From positions 17,646,210 to 17,710,209 of the forward strand of contig OX459097.1 in assembly GCA_949775045.1 (NCBI GenBank): DNA of 64,000 bases. Reading direction: 5' to 3'. The notes below the pieces were generated by a model, which saw only the letters and a program-made list of their open reading frames with translations, ran no database searches and was not told the DNA's origin. Shown one piece after another: positions 34,026 through 40,828 of this stretch; positions within the stretch are counted from its first letter, which is position 1, and every line of letters starts with the position of its first letter. The position numbers and the translations under genes were made by a program. Source of the stretch: Metridium senile (Eukaryota; Cnidaria; Anthozoa; Actiniaria; Metridiidae).

Positions 34026-37000
34026 CATTGGTTATACGGATTATCGAACGAACGTACAAACGAACGAACTTATAAAACGAACGTACAAACGAACAAAAAA
34101 ACAACCAAGAAACTTTCATTTTATGTAGGTTTTCAATCTTTAGCAAACCAACAACCAGAGAAAAAAAACATATCTATTTTTCATGATTTCTTCTTTAATT
34201 TGTTTTATTTGTTTTTAACAGTTGACCGATTCCTTTAATTTTAATGCTCACAAACTGATGCTCACAAATGTTGACTGTTCGCCATTATGGTAAGTATACC
34301 TTCTTGAAAACACCTTTGGAAACGTTAACAGCCTTAGCGTTTGGTTATCATTACTAAAATGCGGATGTTGTTTTTGTTGAAGGTATATAGAGAGAGAGCT
34401 TCAGCCTTTTTTTAACTGGTTTATCAGTCAACTTTACGCTAAATGTCAAGATACGTAACATTTGCCGTAAAATTTACATAGAATTATTCCTTACTGAATC
34501 GTAAAGAAGCATAAAGATTCTTAAAGTGAAGGATTGCGTCACCATTACGACAGTATCATTCTACAATATTGTCCCAAATTGCCAAAAAAAAGCCCTGTCT
34601 AATATTGGGTTAAAGTTAACGCCTGTGTGATCTATATATTATCGATTTATTCCAATCCTAGTCATGAGTGTTTTTTTATTATTGATGGTTGTTTGCAGGG
34701 TAAAGGACAGGGATGCTCTAATGAATGCGTTGAATGTTGAAAGGGTTTATTACACGAATGATGATACAGGTGCGTACGTATGTACGTAAGTATATAGGAT
34801 TGTGGGAGTCTAAGCTAATCAAAACGCTTACACTAATATATACATCATGAGTTAATCATTAATAATTTAGTAACAAAGGAATAACAAAATAAATAGTTTA
34901 GCTTGAGTGATCTTCTAGTGTCCTTTAATTAATTTGTTTCCCACGAAATTACAAAAGTCAGGACAACGTCCTTGCAATTAGGTTTTTACAACACTTGTGT
35001 GAATTCTCGCGCGTTGATTGGTTGATTTACCGTTGTAAATAAGAGTCCAGACAACGGTGCTCACGTCATCAGTGTCACACAACACACTTGCGGAATTGAG
35101 GGAAAGTTTGTCATCGATCACAACGTTTTTTCATCAAAAAAGAATTTTAAAAACAAGTTTATGGATAAACTATCAATGGAAATTACTTTTCTGTAAGTAG
35201 CAGCTGCGCGTCATGAGTCCACAACATTTTTACCACTGTCATGACGAATATCGTTGTCAATAAGAGTACAGACAACGCTAAACCACATTCGATTAGCTAA
35301 GTATACTGTTATTAAGTCGTAATAAAAACCAGCCACACCTCTATCCTATTGTTTTATGTAGGTTTTGAGATCCAGGGTAAGACCTTCATTCTTAAACCCA
35401 TTGCATTGATTATCAGCATGAGAGTGTGGGGCAGAATTCAAAACCCGGGCAAGTTTTGAATTTGAAGTTCAAGACCTGTTCACTCAGCGTTATTGCGAAG
35501 AAGACAAAACACAACAATTTGCAAACAGTTTTAATCAACTGGAACAACATGTACAAAAAATAACTAAGTTATTAATTAATGATTAATAATAAAAAAGTAA
35601 CAATATCTAATACTTTAATAAGGTTTCTAAGTTTTGTACTTTTGCACCCTTATAATCACAAAACAGTTTCGTTAATATTAAATTGACGAATTCAATTCGC
35701 ATATTTCACTCGTTACGCCATTTTTCGAACATTTTAATGGCCCAAGCATCTTAATAAAAACTGGACTTCGGAACAAACTGCTTAATTTAGGTAGGATTTC
35801 GCTTACATTCAACGCTTCACCAAACCTGAAGGATATTCTTTTGCTATAAACCGCTCTTCCGTTTCATTCTTTACAACAACGCTACCTAGCATTTTCACCT
35901 ACTTCAAAGATTCAATTGTTGACTCGAAGTACATTGAAGAGTAATAAACAGTTCATAGTCTTCGTCGTCAAGCTCAATTACAAATATCATACCGAACCAA
36001 CGTCTAATAAAAAATTAATAAATTATAATTTTTTTGAAATTCAAAACATGGCACACCATGCTCGTGCATCAAAAAATATTTGATGGAAAGTTTTCACACC
36101 TTTTAATACAATACAATACAATACTTTTTTTTTTGCTCTATTAAATTATCTTTCATGAAAACAAAATAATTAGGGTGTGTCTTGTTTTTTTAAATCGGTT
36201 CAAACTCCGCGGTCTCTGGCATTCATTGGAATTCAAGACATCGGGCTGGGGCTACGCCTTGGTCCTTGATCTTCAATTTCAATGAAAGCCTTCGATATAG
36301 TTTGAACCTTTATTTAAAATATACTTGTCTTTTCTCAGGTGTTGTTACCGATTTCAGGGTAAGTGATTTGTCATTTTTATATTGAAGATGACAACGAAAC
36401 CGATTATGATGATGAAGATGATGAAGAGGAGGAGGAGGAGGAGGAGGACATTTGTCATCATAAGGTTGTTCTCTCCCTTAATCATCCAATCGACTCGAAA
36501 TGTTCTCGAATACTCAGGTCTTCCTCCTTCCGTTGAAATCAGCATGTGAGCGAGAATATTCAGAATATCCGTGTACAGAACGATTTGAGTGTAGTGGTGG
36601 TGCGTGTGAGTGATTGGACAATGCTATTGAACCTAATGATTGATCTAGCTTCTACCAGTATAAATGAAACGATACCATAACATTGTCCATACAAATAATG
36701 CATATTGGAAACAACACACTTTTATTCTATGCGTTTTCTGTTTGCTGTACATGTAGAAATGGCAGATCCCTCTTTCAAGACGCTTCAGGTCTTTGAAGCT
36801 ATGGTTTGTACTTCGTACATACGGGGCTGAAGGAATACAAAGTCACGTGAGAGAGGTATCAACATATAGTTATAGATTATTTATTAAACTAAATGTTCTC
36901 ACTCACAAGTCAGTTTAAAGCAGTATCAAGTGAGGGAGTATTGAGAAATTGTCTCTTTCTTTTAAAAATAACCTGACAGGGAGTCAAAAAAAACATAAGT

Positions 37001-40000
37001 GAAAAGATTCCATCTAACAATTAATGCATCAAAGACAAAGACAATGATTGCCAACTACAAATATGTTGACGAAAACAGTGAAACATACCCTGAGAGAGTT
37101 GTGAACCGCAATGACAAGCCTGTTGAGAATGTTAAGATATTCCGATATCTTGGAGACGACATTCAATTTGATCAACCATCAACAGGTGATGCAGAAATTG
37201 ATCTACGTATTACTGTTGCTGATGCAAAGTTTAACCAACTATGTAAAAAACTGACCAACCACAAAATTTATCTGAAAACACGAGTATACATTCTAATACC
37301 ATGGTTCGTAGCCGACTTACATACTCATGCCAAACATGGAACATAACCCAACATCAGGAAAATCATATATTAACATGCTTAGAAGGATGATAAAGGGCGG
37401 CCTTAAGATAAAAAAAGAAGAAAATTAAGATCCCGATCAAGAACAGGACTTCCGTTATGTATTAACCAACAATGACGTACAAAAACTCTGTAAAGCTGAA
37501 GACCCTATCAAGTTTGTGAAAAGACAACAAACAAAATATTTAGCACACCTGGCGCGTCAGCCAAACAACACCCTAACAAAGAGACTCCTCTTTAACAACA
37601 ACATTAAGAGAGGAAGGCCAATAATAACACTTGAACAACAAGTACTAAAGAACATTAATATGAATGCTGATGAATTTTACAAACAGTCACTAAAAAGAAC
37701 CTTGGACCTGGATATGGTTGGCTGAGGCCTTAACCACCCAATGTCTACTAATGCAGATATGGGCTAACGATAATGATGATGATACATATATGTATCTTCT
37801 CTTAGCTTATTCTTATATACGACTTTCATAAATGGCCGCCACTATTTATCATAATTTTGAAAATTGATGTTCTAAGAAAAAGAAGCTATCATATGATAGA
37901 CATTCACCGTAACAATAACTTGGGAAAGTTTGAGAAAAATGATTAAATTTGCAAGAAGCTATAAGAGTTTGAAAAATCAGAAATACACCAAAGCGAGGCA
38001 TCAAAGGCCTCAGCAGAAAATTCAAACAAATCTCTGCATTTTTCATTGAGCATAACTTCTTTGGTATTTTAACCAGAGCATCATATGACAGTGCTAGAAT
38101 ATTAAAATATCTGTTTACTTGAGAAAAATCATTTTCTGGTACATATTATGGTATTTATGAAAGTGGTCTATTATCCCATGGTTTTTACTATTTAGATAAG
38201 GATGATGATAACTTTATTAAACAATATTGAATGAATGGTGCTTCTTTGAGTGGTCTTGTTGACTACACAACAAAGATTACATCTACGTACTTGTGTGATT
38301 TTTTTTATTTTATAAAATTCATCATATTATATATAAGTTATAATTAATCTTGTACAATTTGCGATTCTCATAAAACAGTATTCTTTTTAATGCAGCATCT
38401 ACAGCGTACTAAACTATTTGAAGACCTGATTTGTCAAGATCATCGTTTTGAGTTCTGGCCAAGAAAACCCAATTTAGGTCTTGTGTGCTTTAGAATAAAG
38501 GTGAGACTAATTTTACAGGATTAAAAATAATACCATAGCTTAATATTATAGAAAACTCCAAATTAGGTTATCCCTGTGTAAATTTTGTCAATTAAGTAAT
38601 GATCCTTATAAAAACGATAGCACTTCCTTTTGTTCTGCGACATTTCACTTTCCCCACATCCATATTTTGAGATGGGAAGTATTGACATATACACAGCAAA
38701 TTTTGGAAGAACAATTTGTGTTTACGGGTTTTTGCAAAGTTTTATTATATAGAGTTAAAAGTTTTAAACCGATCAGAGGAGTCAGAGACAAAAGAAAGGA
38801 AAGGTACACATGCAATTTGCAGTGTTTCCCACATAGAATTAGTCTAAAATTTAACCTTAGTAGAACTATTTGTATAAGGAAATTATTGCATAAATAAGAA
38901 ATAAGTTGATTTGATTATCCACAAAGTTATGGCAATTTTTCATGTTTCAACCAATCAGACGACCAGTTTAAACAATACTACAATTATCACCTTTGCGCAT
39001 TCCTTGCCGTTCCTGCTATCGTTCTTACGCGGATCGTTTTTAATACAGCGGTACTAAATAACTTGAAAGTGGTCTATTAGATCTATTGATCATAAAACAA
39101 TTAATAGATTCAAGTCGAGGCTGGTAGATCAAATACAGTGAATGTATAAATGCATCCACTCAGACCTCGACTGGAATCAATTGTTTCGTGGTCAGTCTTG
39201 ATAATTTTTAAAACGCCATTAAGGGCCATCGCGTAATCATCATTGAGGCTCCCATCGGAGCCCTCAGGCTCCGTTGGAGTTTCGAGGAGAGACTGCTTGT
39301 CCGATTCAAACTTTATTCTCAATACTAAGCTTTCTTTAGACATAAAAACTACATCAAATCACTTCAAAAGTTAGATAAAAGTTAGAACAAAACAGTCGCG
39401 ACACTACGCTCCTACAACGTTCTAATCACGTTTTTACATGATTTACCGCTGATCGATTACACAGGTAACCCAACTTGGCACAGGGTACCCGTCTGTGACA
39501 ACAATCATGATATAATCAAGTTGGTAAATAAACGTAAACATACAAACACAACTCCTGTATGATCACAACTGATCACCAAGCCCTCTACCAGTGCTAGCGC
39601 TATGTCTGGATACGCAGTTTGGGCTCTAGCGCACGTGCGAGTTTGAAAGCCATCTGAGTGCAGTAAAATTACTCCCGCGTGCCGTACAATTAGAGCGGAT
39701 TTCGTATGACAGTGCAAACAGCACGGACACGGTACGGCATGGTACAAACTAAATTTAGAGTTTTTCGTGTGCCTAACAAAACGCTATGGATTGGTTACGG
39801 CAGTTTTTCGAATGTTTTTATAGAAACTACGGCACGGACACGGCACGGCCGTGAAAGCACGACACGGTTACGGCAGAAACTTCGAATCTTCTTATACAAA
39901 TTACGGCACGGTCACGGCACGGAACCGTACGTTGTACAGTCATACGAAATCCGCTCTACTGGCAACTTGTATAAGCAGGAGCAAAAGCGAAATCAAATCA

Positions 40001-40708
40001 TTAAAAATAACAAAAAATAAATAAACTTGCTCTTTCAATAAAAAAAAAGAGAAAGTGGACGAAAGCAAATTGAAAATAAAAAATAAACGCGTCCGAAATT
40101 TTAAGGAAAACAATCAAAACTTAAGACATATAAGTTACATAACGACAATTTCCCTCAATATTATTACTGTTTCAATATATAAAATGTTATGTGATTGATT
40201 AGTTTATATATTGCTGAGCCATTTTTTGTACAGTCATTCCTTATCCACTGTCCTCCTTTTTCAAATTCGCTTCCGCGGCGGTACAGGGCCTCGAGTATAC
40301 AGTGTCGCATGAGCGTAAACACATATAGACCGCTCTTGCTCGCTGACTAGAGAAGCACGCGCGATGTCAGCGGTCTTTGAGCGTCTGGTTGGAACTAAAA
40401 AGAACGTAAAAAGAATCAAATCTATGGCTGCGTAATCAAACTTCTCCTCCCGGGGATGGGGAATGACTCGTGTGTGAGTTTCATGGAAAACAAGTCATGG
40501 TCTATACATTCTATTTCAGGGTCCAGACAAACTGACCAAAATGCTGGCTGATAATATCAACAGTGGAGGAAAGATAGCATTAACTACTGGCCTTTTTAAG
40601 GATAAAACTATTATACGGTTTCATGGCGGACTTGGAGATAGCAGACACGTGTGGTATGCTTGGGATGTCATCAAGAAAGAGGCAGATAATTTTGTAGAAT
40701 ACTTGTAA
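19577..40708 (+). CDS. Group II PLP-dependent amino-acid decarboxylase (AADC/HDC family), 14 exons seen
   Basis: The predicted cytosolic PLP enzyme would remove CO2 from an aromatic amino acid or histidine to give a monoamine. Joining 19577-19690, 20733-20784, 29552-29637, 30241-30381, 31705-31815, 32144-32176, 32975-33041, 33719-33813, 34222-34289, 34699-34769, 36339-36358, 36757-36855, 38396-38500 and 40520-40708 gives 1251 nt in one frame, every intron GT-AG. Residues below count from the first visible exon. Landmarks are [10 protein letters not shown] (substrate/dimer region), AHSS (His133 stacks on PLP), HVDAAYAG (Asp212 binds the pyridine nitrogen), NAHK (Lys244, Schiff base) and [11 protein letters not shown]. 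About 65 N-terminal residues, with the start codon, are missing: that exon is upstream, too divergent to see, or lost. Odd points are SIL for the usual SDQ before AHSS, Arg271 where the catalytic loop Tyr is expected, and HDC-like Ser293. Family certain, substrate uncertain. Confidence 0.93.
19925..20258 (-). mobile_element. tRNA-derived SINE, minus strand, in decarboxylase intron 1
   Basis: On the minus strand the head has a box A-like TGGTCTAGTGG (20246-20236) and a box B-like GGGTTCGATTCCC (20204-20192), spaced as in a tRNA promoter. A conserved body follows, including CCTTGGGCAAGACACTT, and ends near an A/T-rich tail at 19925. The tRNA portion is degenerate and has no functional tRNA end, so it is a retroposon, not a tRNA gene. 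Confidence 0.75.
20733..20784 (+). CDS. Decarboxylase visible exon 2
   Basis: 17 codons plus one base (phase 0 to 1): [15 protein letters not shown], the family's SPACTELE...DWLG segment. The split glycine codon is completed at 29552. Confidence 0.92.
21331..22756. mobile_element. 1.43-kb long-TIR foldback transposon (possibly MULE-like)
   Basis: Inverted arms of about 590 (21331-21915) and 500 bases (22270-22756) begin CGAGTCTGTC and surround a roughly 350-bp core. TTGCATT flanks both ends directly (21324-21330, 22757-22763). If the termini are taken as GAGTCTGTC the duplication becomes nine bases with one mismatch, the length usual for Mutator-like elements. TGTCGAG repeats lie just inside the arms. 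No transposase, so it is non-autonomous. Confidence 0.75.
22807..22953. mobile_element. 147-bp hairpin MITE
   Basis: The termini ATCTTATTAACCGAGC and the exact reverse complement enclose a second inverted pair (GGTCTGTACAGGAGAATC / GATTCTCCTGCACAGACC). The whole unit can fold on itself. There is no coding sequence. Confidence 0.75.
23413..24760 (-). pseudogene. Broken Crypton-like tyrosine recombinase (DUF3504/KIAA1958 type)
   Basis: The minus-strand coding sequence for an integrase-like tyrosine recombinase runs from an acidic N-terminus (MDEEEDEF) through a SAM-like helical region ([16 protein letters not shown]) into the catalytic domain. All four signature elements are visible: Arg in [14 protein letters not shown] in NHAVRKT, His in LSGHK and the nucleophile Tyr in LDSYKSAS. 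The copy is damaged by an early frame change near 24665, a stop at about 24406 with family-like sequence continuing in frame beyond it, a frame change in an A-run near 24300 and another near 23880. Such enzymes move Cryptons by recombination without TIRs. DIRS/Ngaro recombinases are the alternative, but no reverse transcriptase is nearby. Confidence 0.7.
24985..25130. repeat. CCTTTTAGGGTC repeats
   Basis: The motif CCTTTTAGGGTC occurs three times (about 25015, 25045 and 25110), with a diverged copy at 24980. The spacing is irregular. Purpose unknown; probably debris of a transposon subterminal array. Confidence 0.55.
25173..25197. repeat. Poly-C tract
   Basis: A run of about 25 C. Similar C-runs lie at 9774-9796, 10887-10912 and 55723-55750. 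Lengths are prone to sequencing error. Confidence 0.9.
25915..25962 (+). ncRNA. Hammerhead ribozyme motif, type I (Penelope-like)
   Basis: All helices can be drawn. Stem I pairs TACTGCA (25915-25921) with TGCAGTA (25956-25962), seven perfect pairs. The core is TTGATGA (25922-25928). Stem II is GGCC / GGCC around loop CTGGA. Then GAAA (25942-25945) leads into a loopless stem III ACAGT / ACTGT, and the cleavage base is C25955. The only departure from the conserved core is U for C at position 3, where C3 normally pairs with G8. A very short stem III that works best as a dimer is known for ribozymes of Penelope-like retroelements. An AT run follows directly. Activity is doubtful because of C3U. 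Confidence 0.75.
26090..28750 (-). pseudogene. LINE of CR1/L2 type, minus strand, interrupted
   Basis: From right to left it encodes linker and RT domain 0 (28729-28340), [18 protein letters not shown] (about 28160-28235), [19 protein letters not shown] (about 27190-27256), [10 protein letters not shown] (about 27060), a catalytic YIDD where YADD is usual (about 26965), [14 protein letters not shown], and a C-terminal [15 protein letters not shown] segment (about 26200-26380). The 3' tail has repeated AAGCGCTT (26100-26135). Frames shift several times, and an 815-bp insertion splits the RT between 27330 and 28144. No endonuclease domain is left, so it is 5'-truncated and dead. Confidence 0.85.
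27330..28144. mobile_element. 815-bp TIR element inserted in the LINE
   Basis: AGGTATGATCGGTAAAATG at the left is exactly inverted at the right. A second long inverted pair (27407-27465 with 28069-28127) contains CGTTTCCATCGGATAAATA. GTC flanks both sides (27327-27329, 28145-28147), a possible 3-bp duplication. The LINE reverse-transcriptase frame stops on one side and resumes on the other, so this is a real later insertion. No transposase. Confidence 0.75.
28830..29292. mobile_element. G/C-tract TIR element
   Basis: TGCGCAATAATTATCAGGAG at 28841 is repeated inverted near 29262-29285 with one base difference. Between them lie several G-runs and one C-rich stretch. It looks like a non-autonomous TIR element; ends and target duplication are not clear. 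Confidence 0.55.
29552..29637 (+). CDS. Decarboxylase visible exon 3
   Basis: Completes the split glycine, then [15 protein letters not shown] and ends GGGVIQ in phase 0. GGGVIQ is the family's glycine-rich turn before the PLP domain. Confidence 0.93.
29638..30240 (+). other. Decarboxylase intron 3
   Basis: AT-rich intron. A roughly 110-bp stretch (29690-29815) contains TTGTTGAATGG / CCATTCAACAA inverted pairs and may be a short hairpin MITE. Nothing else is recognised. Confidence 0.5.
30241..30381 (+). CDS. Decarboxylase visible exon 4
   Basis: 47 codons in phase 0, starting [18 protein letters not shown] and ending LVAYSSIL. The family usually reads SDQ at the end; here it is SIL, a notable change beside the PLP-stacking histidine of the next exon. 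Confidence 0.95.
30382..31704 (+). other. Decarboxylase intron 4
   Basis: 1.3 kb of AT-rich intron with no recognisable gene, TIR pair or array. Confidence 0.5.
31705..31815 (+). CDS. Decarboxylase visible exon 5
   Basis: 37 codons, [12 protein letters not shown] then the acidic [17 protein letters not shown]. His133 (counting from the first visible exon) corresponds to the histidine that stacks on the PLP ring. Confidence 0.95.
32144..32176 (+). CDS. Decarboxylase visible exon 6 (33-nt microexon)
   Basis: Eleven codons, [11 protein letters not shown], with AG acceptor and GTAAG donor. It supplies the segment ending in PFF that precedes the LGTT motif. Confidence 0.9.
32264..32930 (+). repeat. 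GAAT/GGAT microsatellite (ATGGATGA array)
   Basis: Two blocks: an impure GAATGAATG block at 32264-32371 and a long, nearly pure ATGGATGA array at 32642-32930, about 30 copies. It lies wholly in decarboxylase intron 6. The long open frames across it (Ile-His-Pro-Phe repeats on the minus strand) are artefacts. Confidence 0.95.
32975..33041 (+). CDS. Decarboxylase visible exon 7
   Basis: Reads [21 protein letters not shown] and one base of the next codon (phase 0 to 1). LGTT is the family motif at the PLP phosphate side. Confidence 0.95.
33719..33813 (+). CDS. Decarboxylase visible exon 8
   Basis: [16 protein letters not shown] then [12 protein letters not shown]. Asp212 in HVDAAYAG is the residue that holds the PLP pyridine nitrogen. 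The phase-1 start completes a Cys codon with exon 7. Confidence 0.96.
33932..34026 (+). repeat. AGGC tetranucleotide microsatellite
   Basis: About 23 tandem GGCA units in decarboxylase intron 8, followed by an AACGAAC-rich tail. Gly-Arg-Gln-Ala and Cys-Leu-Pro-Ala ORFs over it are artefacts. Confidence 0.95.
34222..34289 (+). CDS. Decarboxylase visible exon 9 with the PLP lysine
   Basis: [20 protein letters not shown]. The lysine of NAHK (family NPHK) forms the Schiff base. Proline is replaced by alanine and the usual Trp after Lys by Leu. Ends in phase 2 and completes a Trp codon at 34699. Confidence 0.95.
34699..34769 (+). CDS. Decarboxylase visible exon 10 (mobile loop)
   Basis: [20 protein letters not shown] then DDT and a split Gly. 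This exon spans the flexible catalytic loop. In ungapped alignment to the 13-residue AADC loop, the essential Tyr is Arg here, with two tyrosines two and three positions later. Confidence 0.93.
34855..34985. repeat. Dispersed repeat copy A (partner at 44677-44815)
   Basis: Shares with 44677-44815, in inverse orientation, the blocks CCTAATTGCAAG, TTGTCCTGACTTTTGTAATT, GAAGATCA and TTTTGTTATTCCTTT. Both copies are diverged. It is an unclassified interspersed family. Confidence 0.6.
34986..36338 (+). other. Rest of decarboxylase intron 10
   Basis: Holds two direct repeats of an ATAAGAGT-C/A-CAGACAACG motif (about 35038 and 35260) and a GCGCGTTGATTGG motif at 35007, also seen at 42775. Otherwise AT-rich, no exon recognised. 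Confidence 0.45.
36339..36358 (+). CDS. Decarboxylase visible exon 11 (20-nt microexon)
   Basis: Completes the split Gly and reads VVTDFR, flanked by TTTCTCAG and GTAAGT. It is needed to keep frame between exons 10 and 12 and matches the family's GLITDYR segment. From memory, human DDC also has a 20-bp exon, so the small size is probably ancestral. Confidence 0.9.
36757..36855 (+). CDS. Decarboxylase visible exon 12
   Basis: 33 codons, [18 protein letters not shown] then [14 protein letters not shown]. The Ser in PLS is at the site that is Gly in AADC and Ser in animal histidine decarboxylases. Confidence 0.95.
36960..37785 (+). pseudogene. Non-LTR retrotransposon fragment (RT C-terminal part) in decarboxylase intron 12
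   Basis: The plus-strand remains of a LINE protein show [39 protein letters not shown] and, after frame changes near 37300, MVRSRLTYS and [15 protein letters not shown] (from 37516). YLGDDI followed by STGDAE is the thumb region of a LINE family common in cnidarians, by my recollection. It ends with a short GAT tail near 37785. It is 5'-truncated with at least two frame breaks. Confidence 0.7.
37786..38395 (+). other. Decarboxylase intron 12, right part
   Basis: AT-rich, nothing recognised. Confidence 0.5.
38396..38500 (+). CDS. Decarboxylase visible exon 13
   Basis: 35 codons, [20 protein letters not shown] then LGLVCFRIK, the start of the C-terminal small domain (family GLVCFRLK). Confidence 0.95.
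38501..40519 (+). other. Decarboxylase intron 13
   Basis: Contains an imperfect hairpin at about 39090-39190 (arms AGTCGAGG / CCTCGACT) and the 264-bp GAGCGG element described separately. The rest is AT-rich with no exon recognised. Confidence 0.5.
39693..39956. mobile_element. 264-bp TA-flanked MITE, copy 1 (GAGCGGATTTCGTATGAC ends)
   Basis: Exact inverted termini of 18 bases with TA on both sides (39691-39692, 39957-39958). The interior is rich in short CACGGCACGG repeats in both orientations. A second, shorter copy lies at 63119. Confidence 0.8.
40520..40708 (+). CDS. Decarboxylase terminal coding exon 14
   Basis: 62 codons and [17 protein letters not shown] across the junction, then GKIALTTG and [18 protein letters not shown], ending FVEYL. 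It ends soon after the family's core C-terminus, without the long tail of animal histidine decarboxylases. Confidence 0.95.
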   Translation, partial: GPDKLTKMLADNINSGGKIALTTGLFKDKTIIRFHGGLGDSRHVWYAWDVIKKEADNFVEYL

Positions 40709-40822
40709 GGTTCAAAATCGTTTAATTTATTCGCTGTTTTTGTGCTCATTGGAGCATTTGTAGGCGCTTGTATACACAGGCATGCAGCCAAACTATTCTC
40801 TTTGAGGATTTTTTTTAATGAC

Positions 40823-40828
40823 AATAAA
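40823..40828 (+). terminator. Candidate polyadenylation signal AATAAA of the decarboxylase gene
   Basis: First AATAAA downstream of the stop codon, 115 bases after TAA, followed by a T-rich stretch. Confidence 0.5.

Noticed and set aside
33888..34238. Gly-Arg-Gln-Ala and Cys-Leu-Pro-Ala ORFs
   Set aside because: They are translations of the AGGC microsatellite in a decarboxylase intron.
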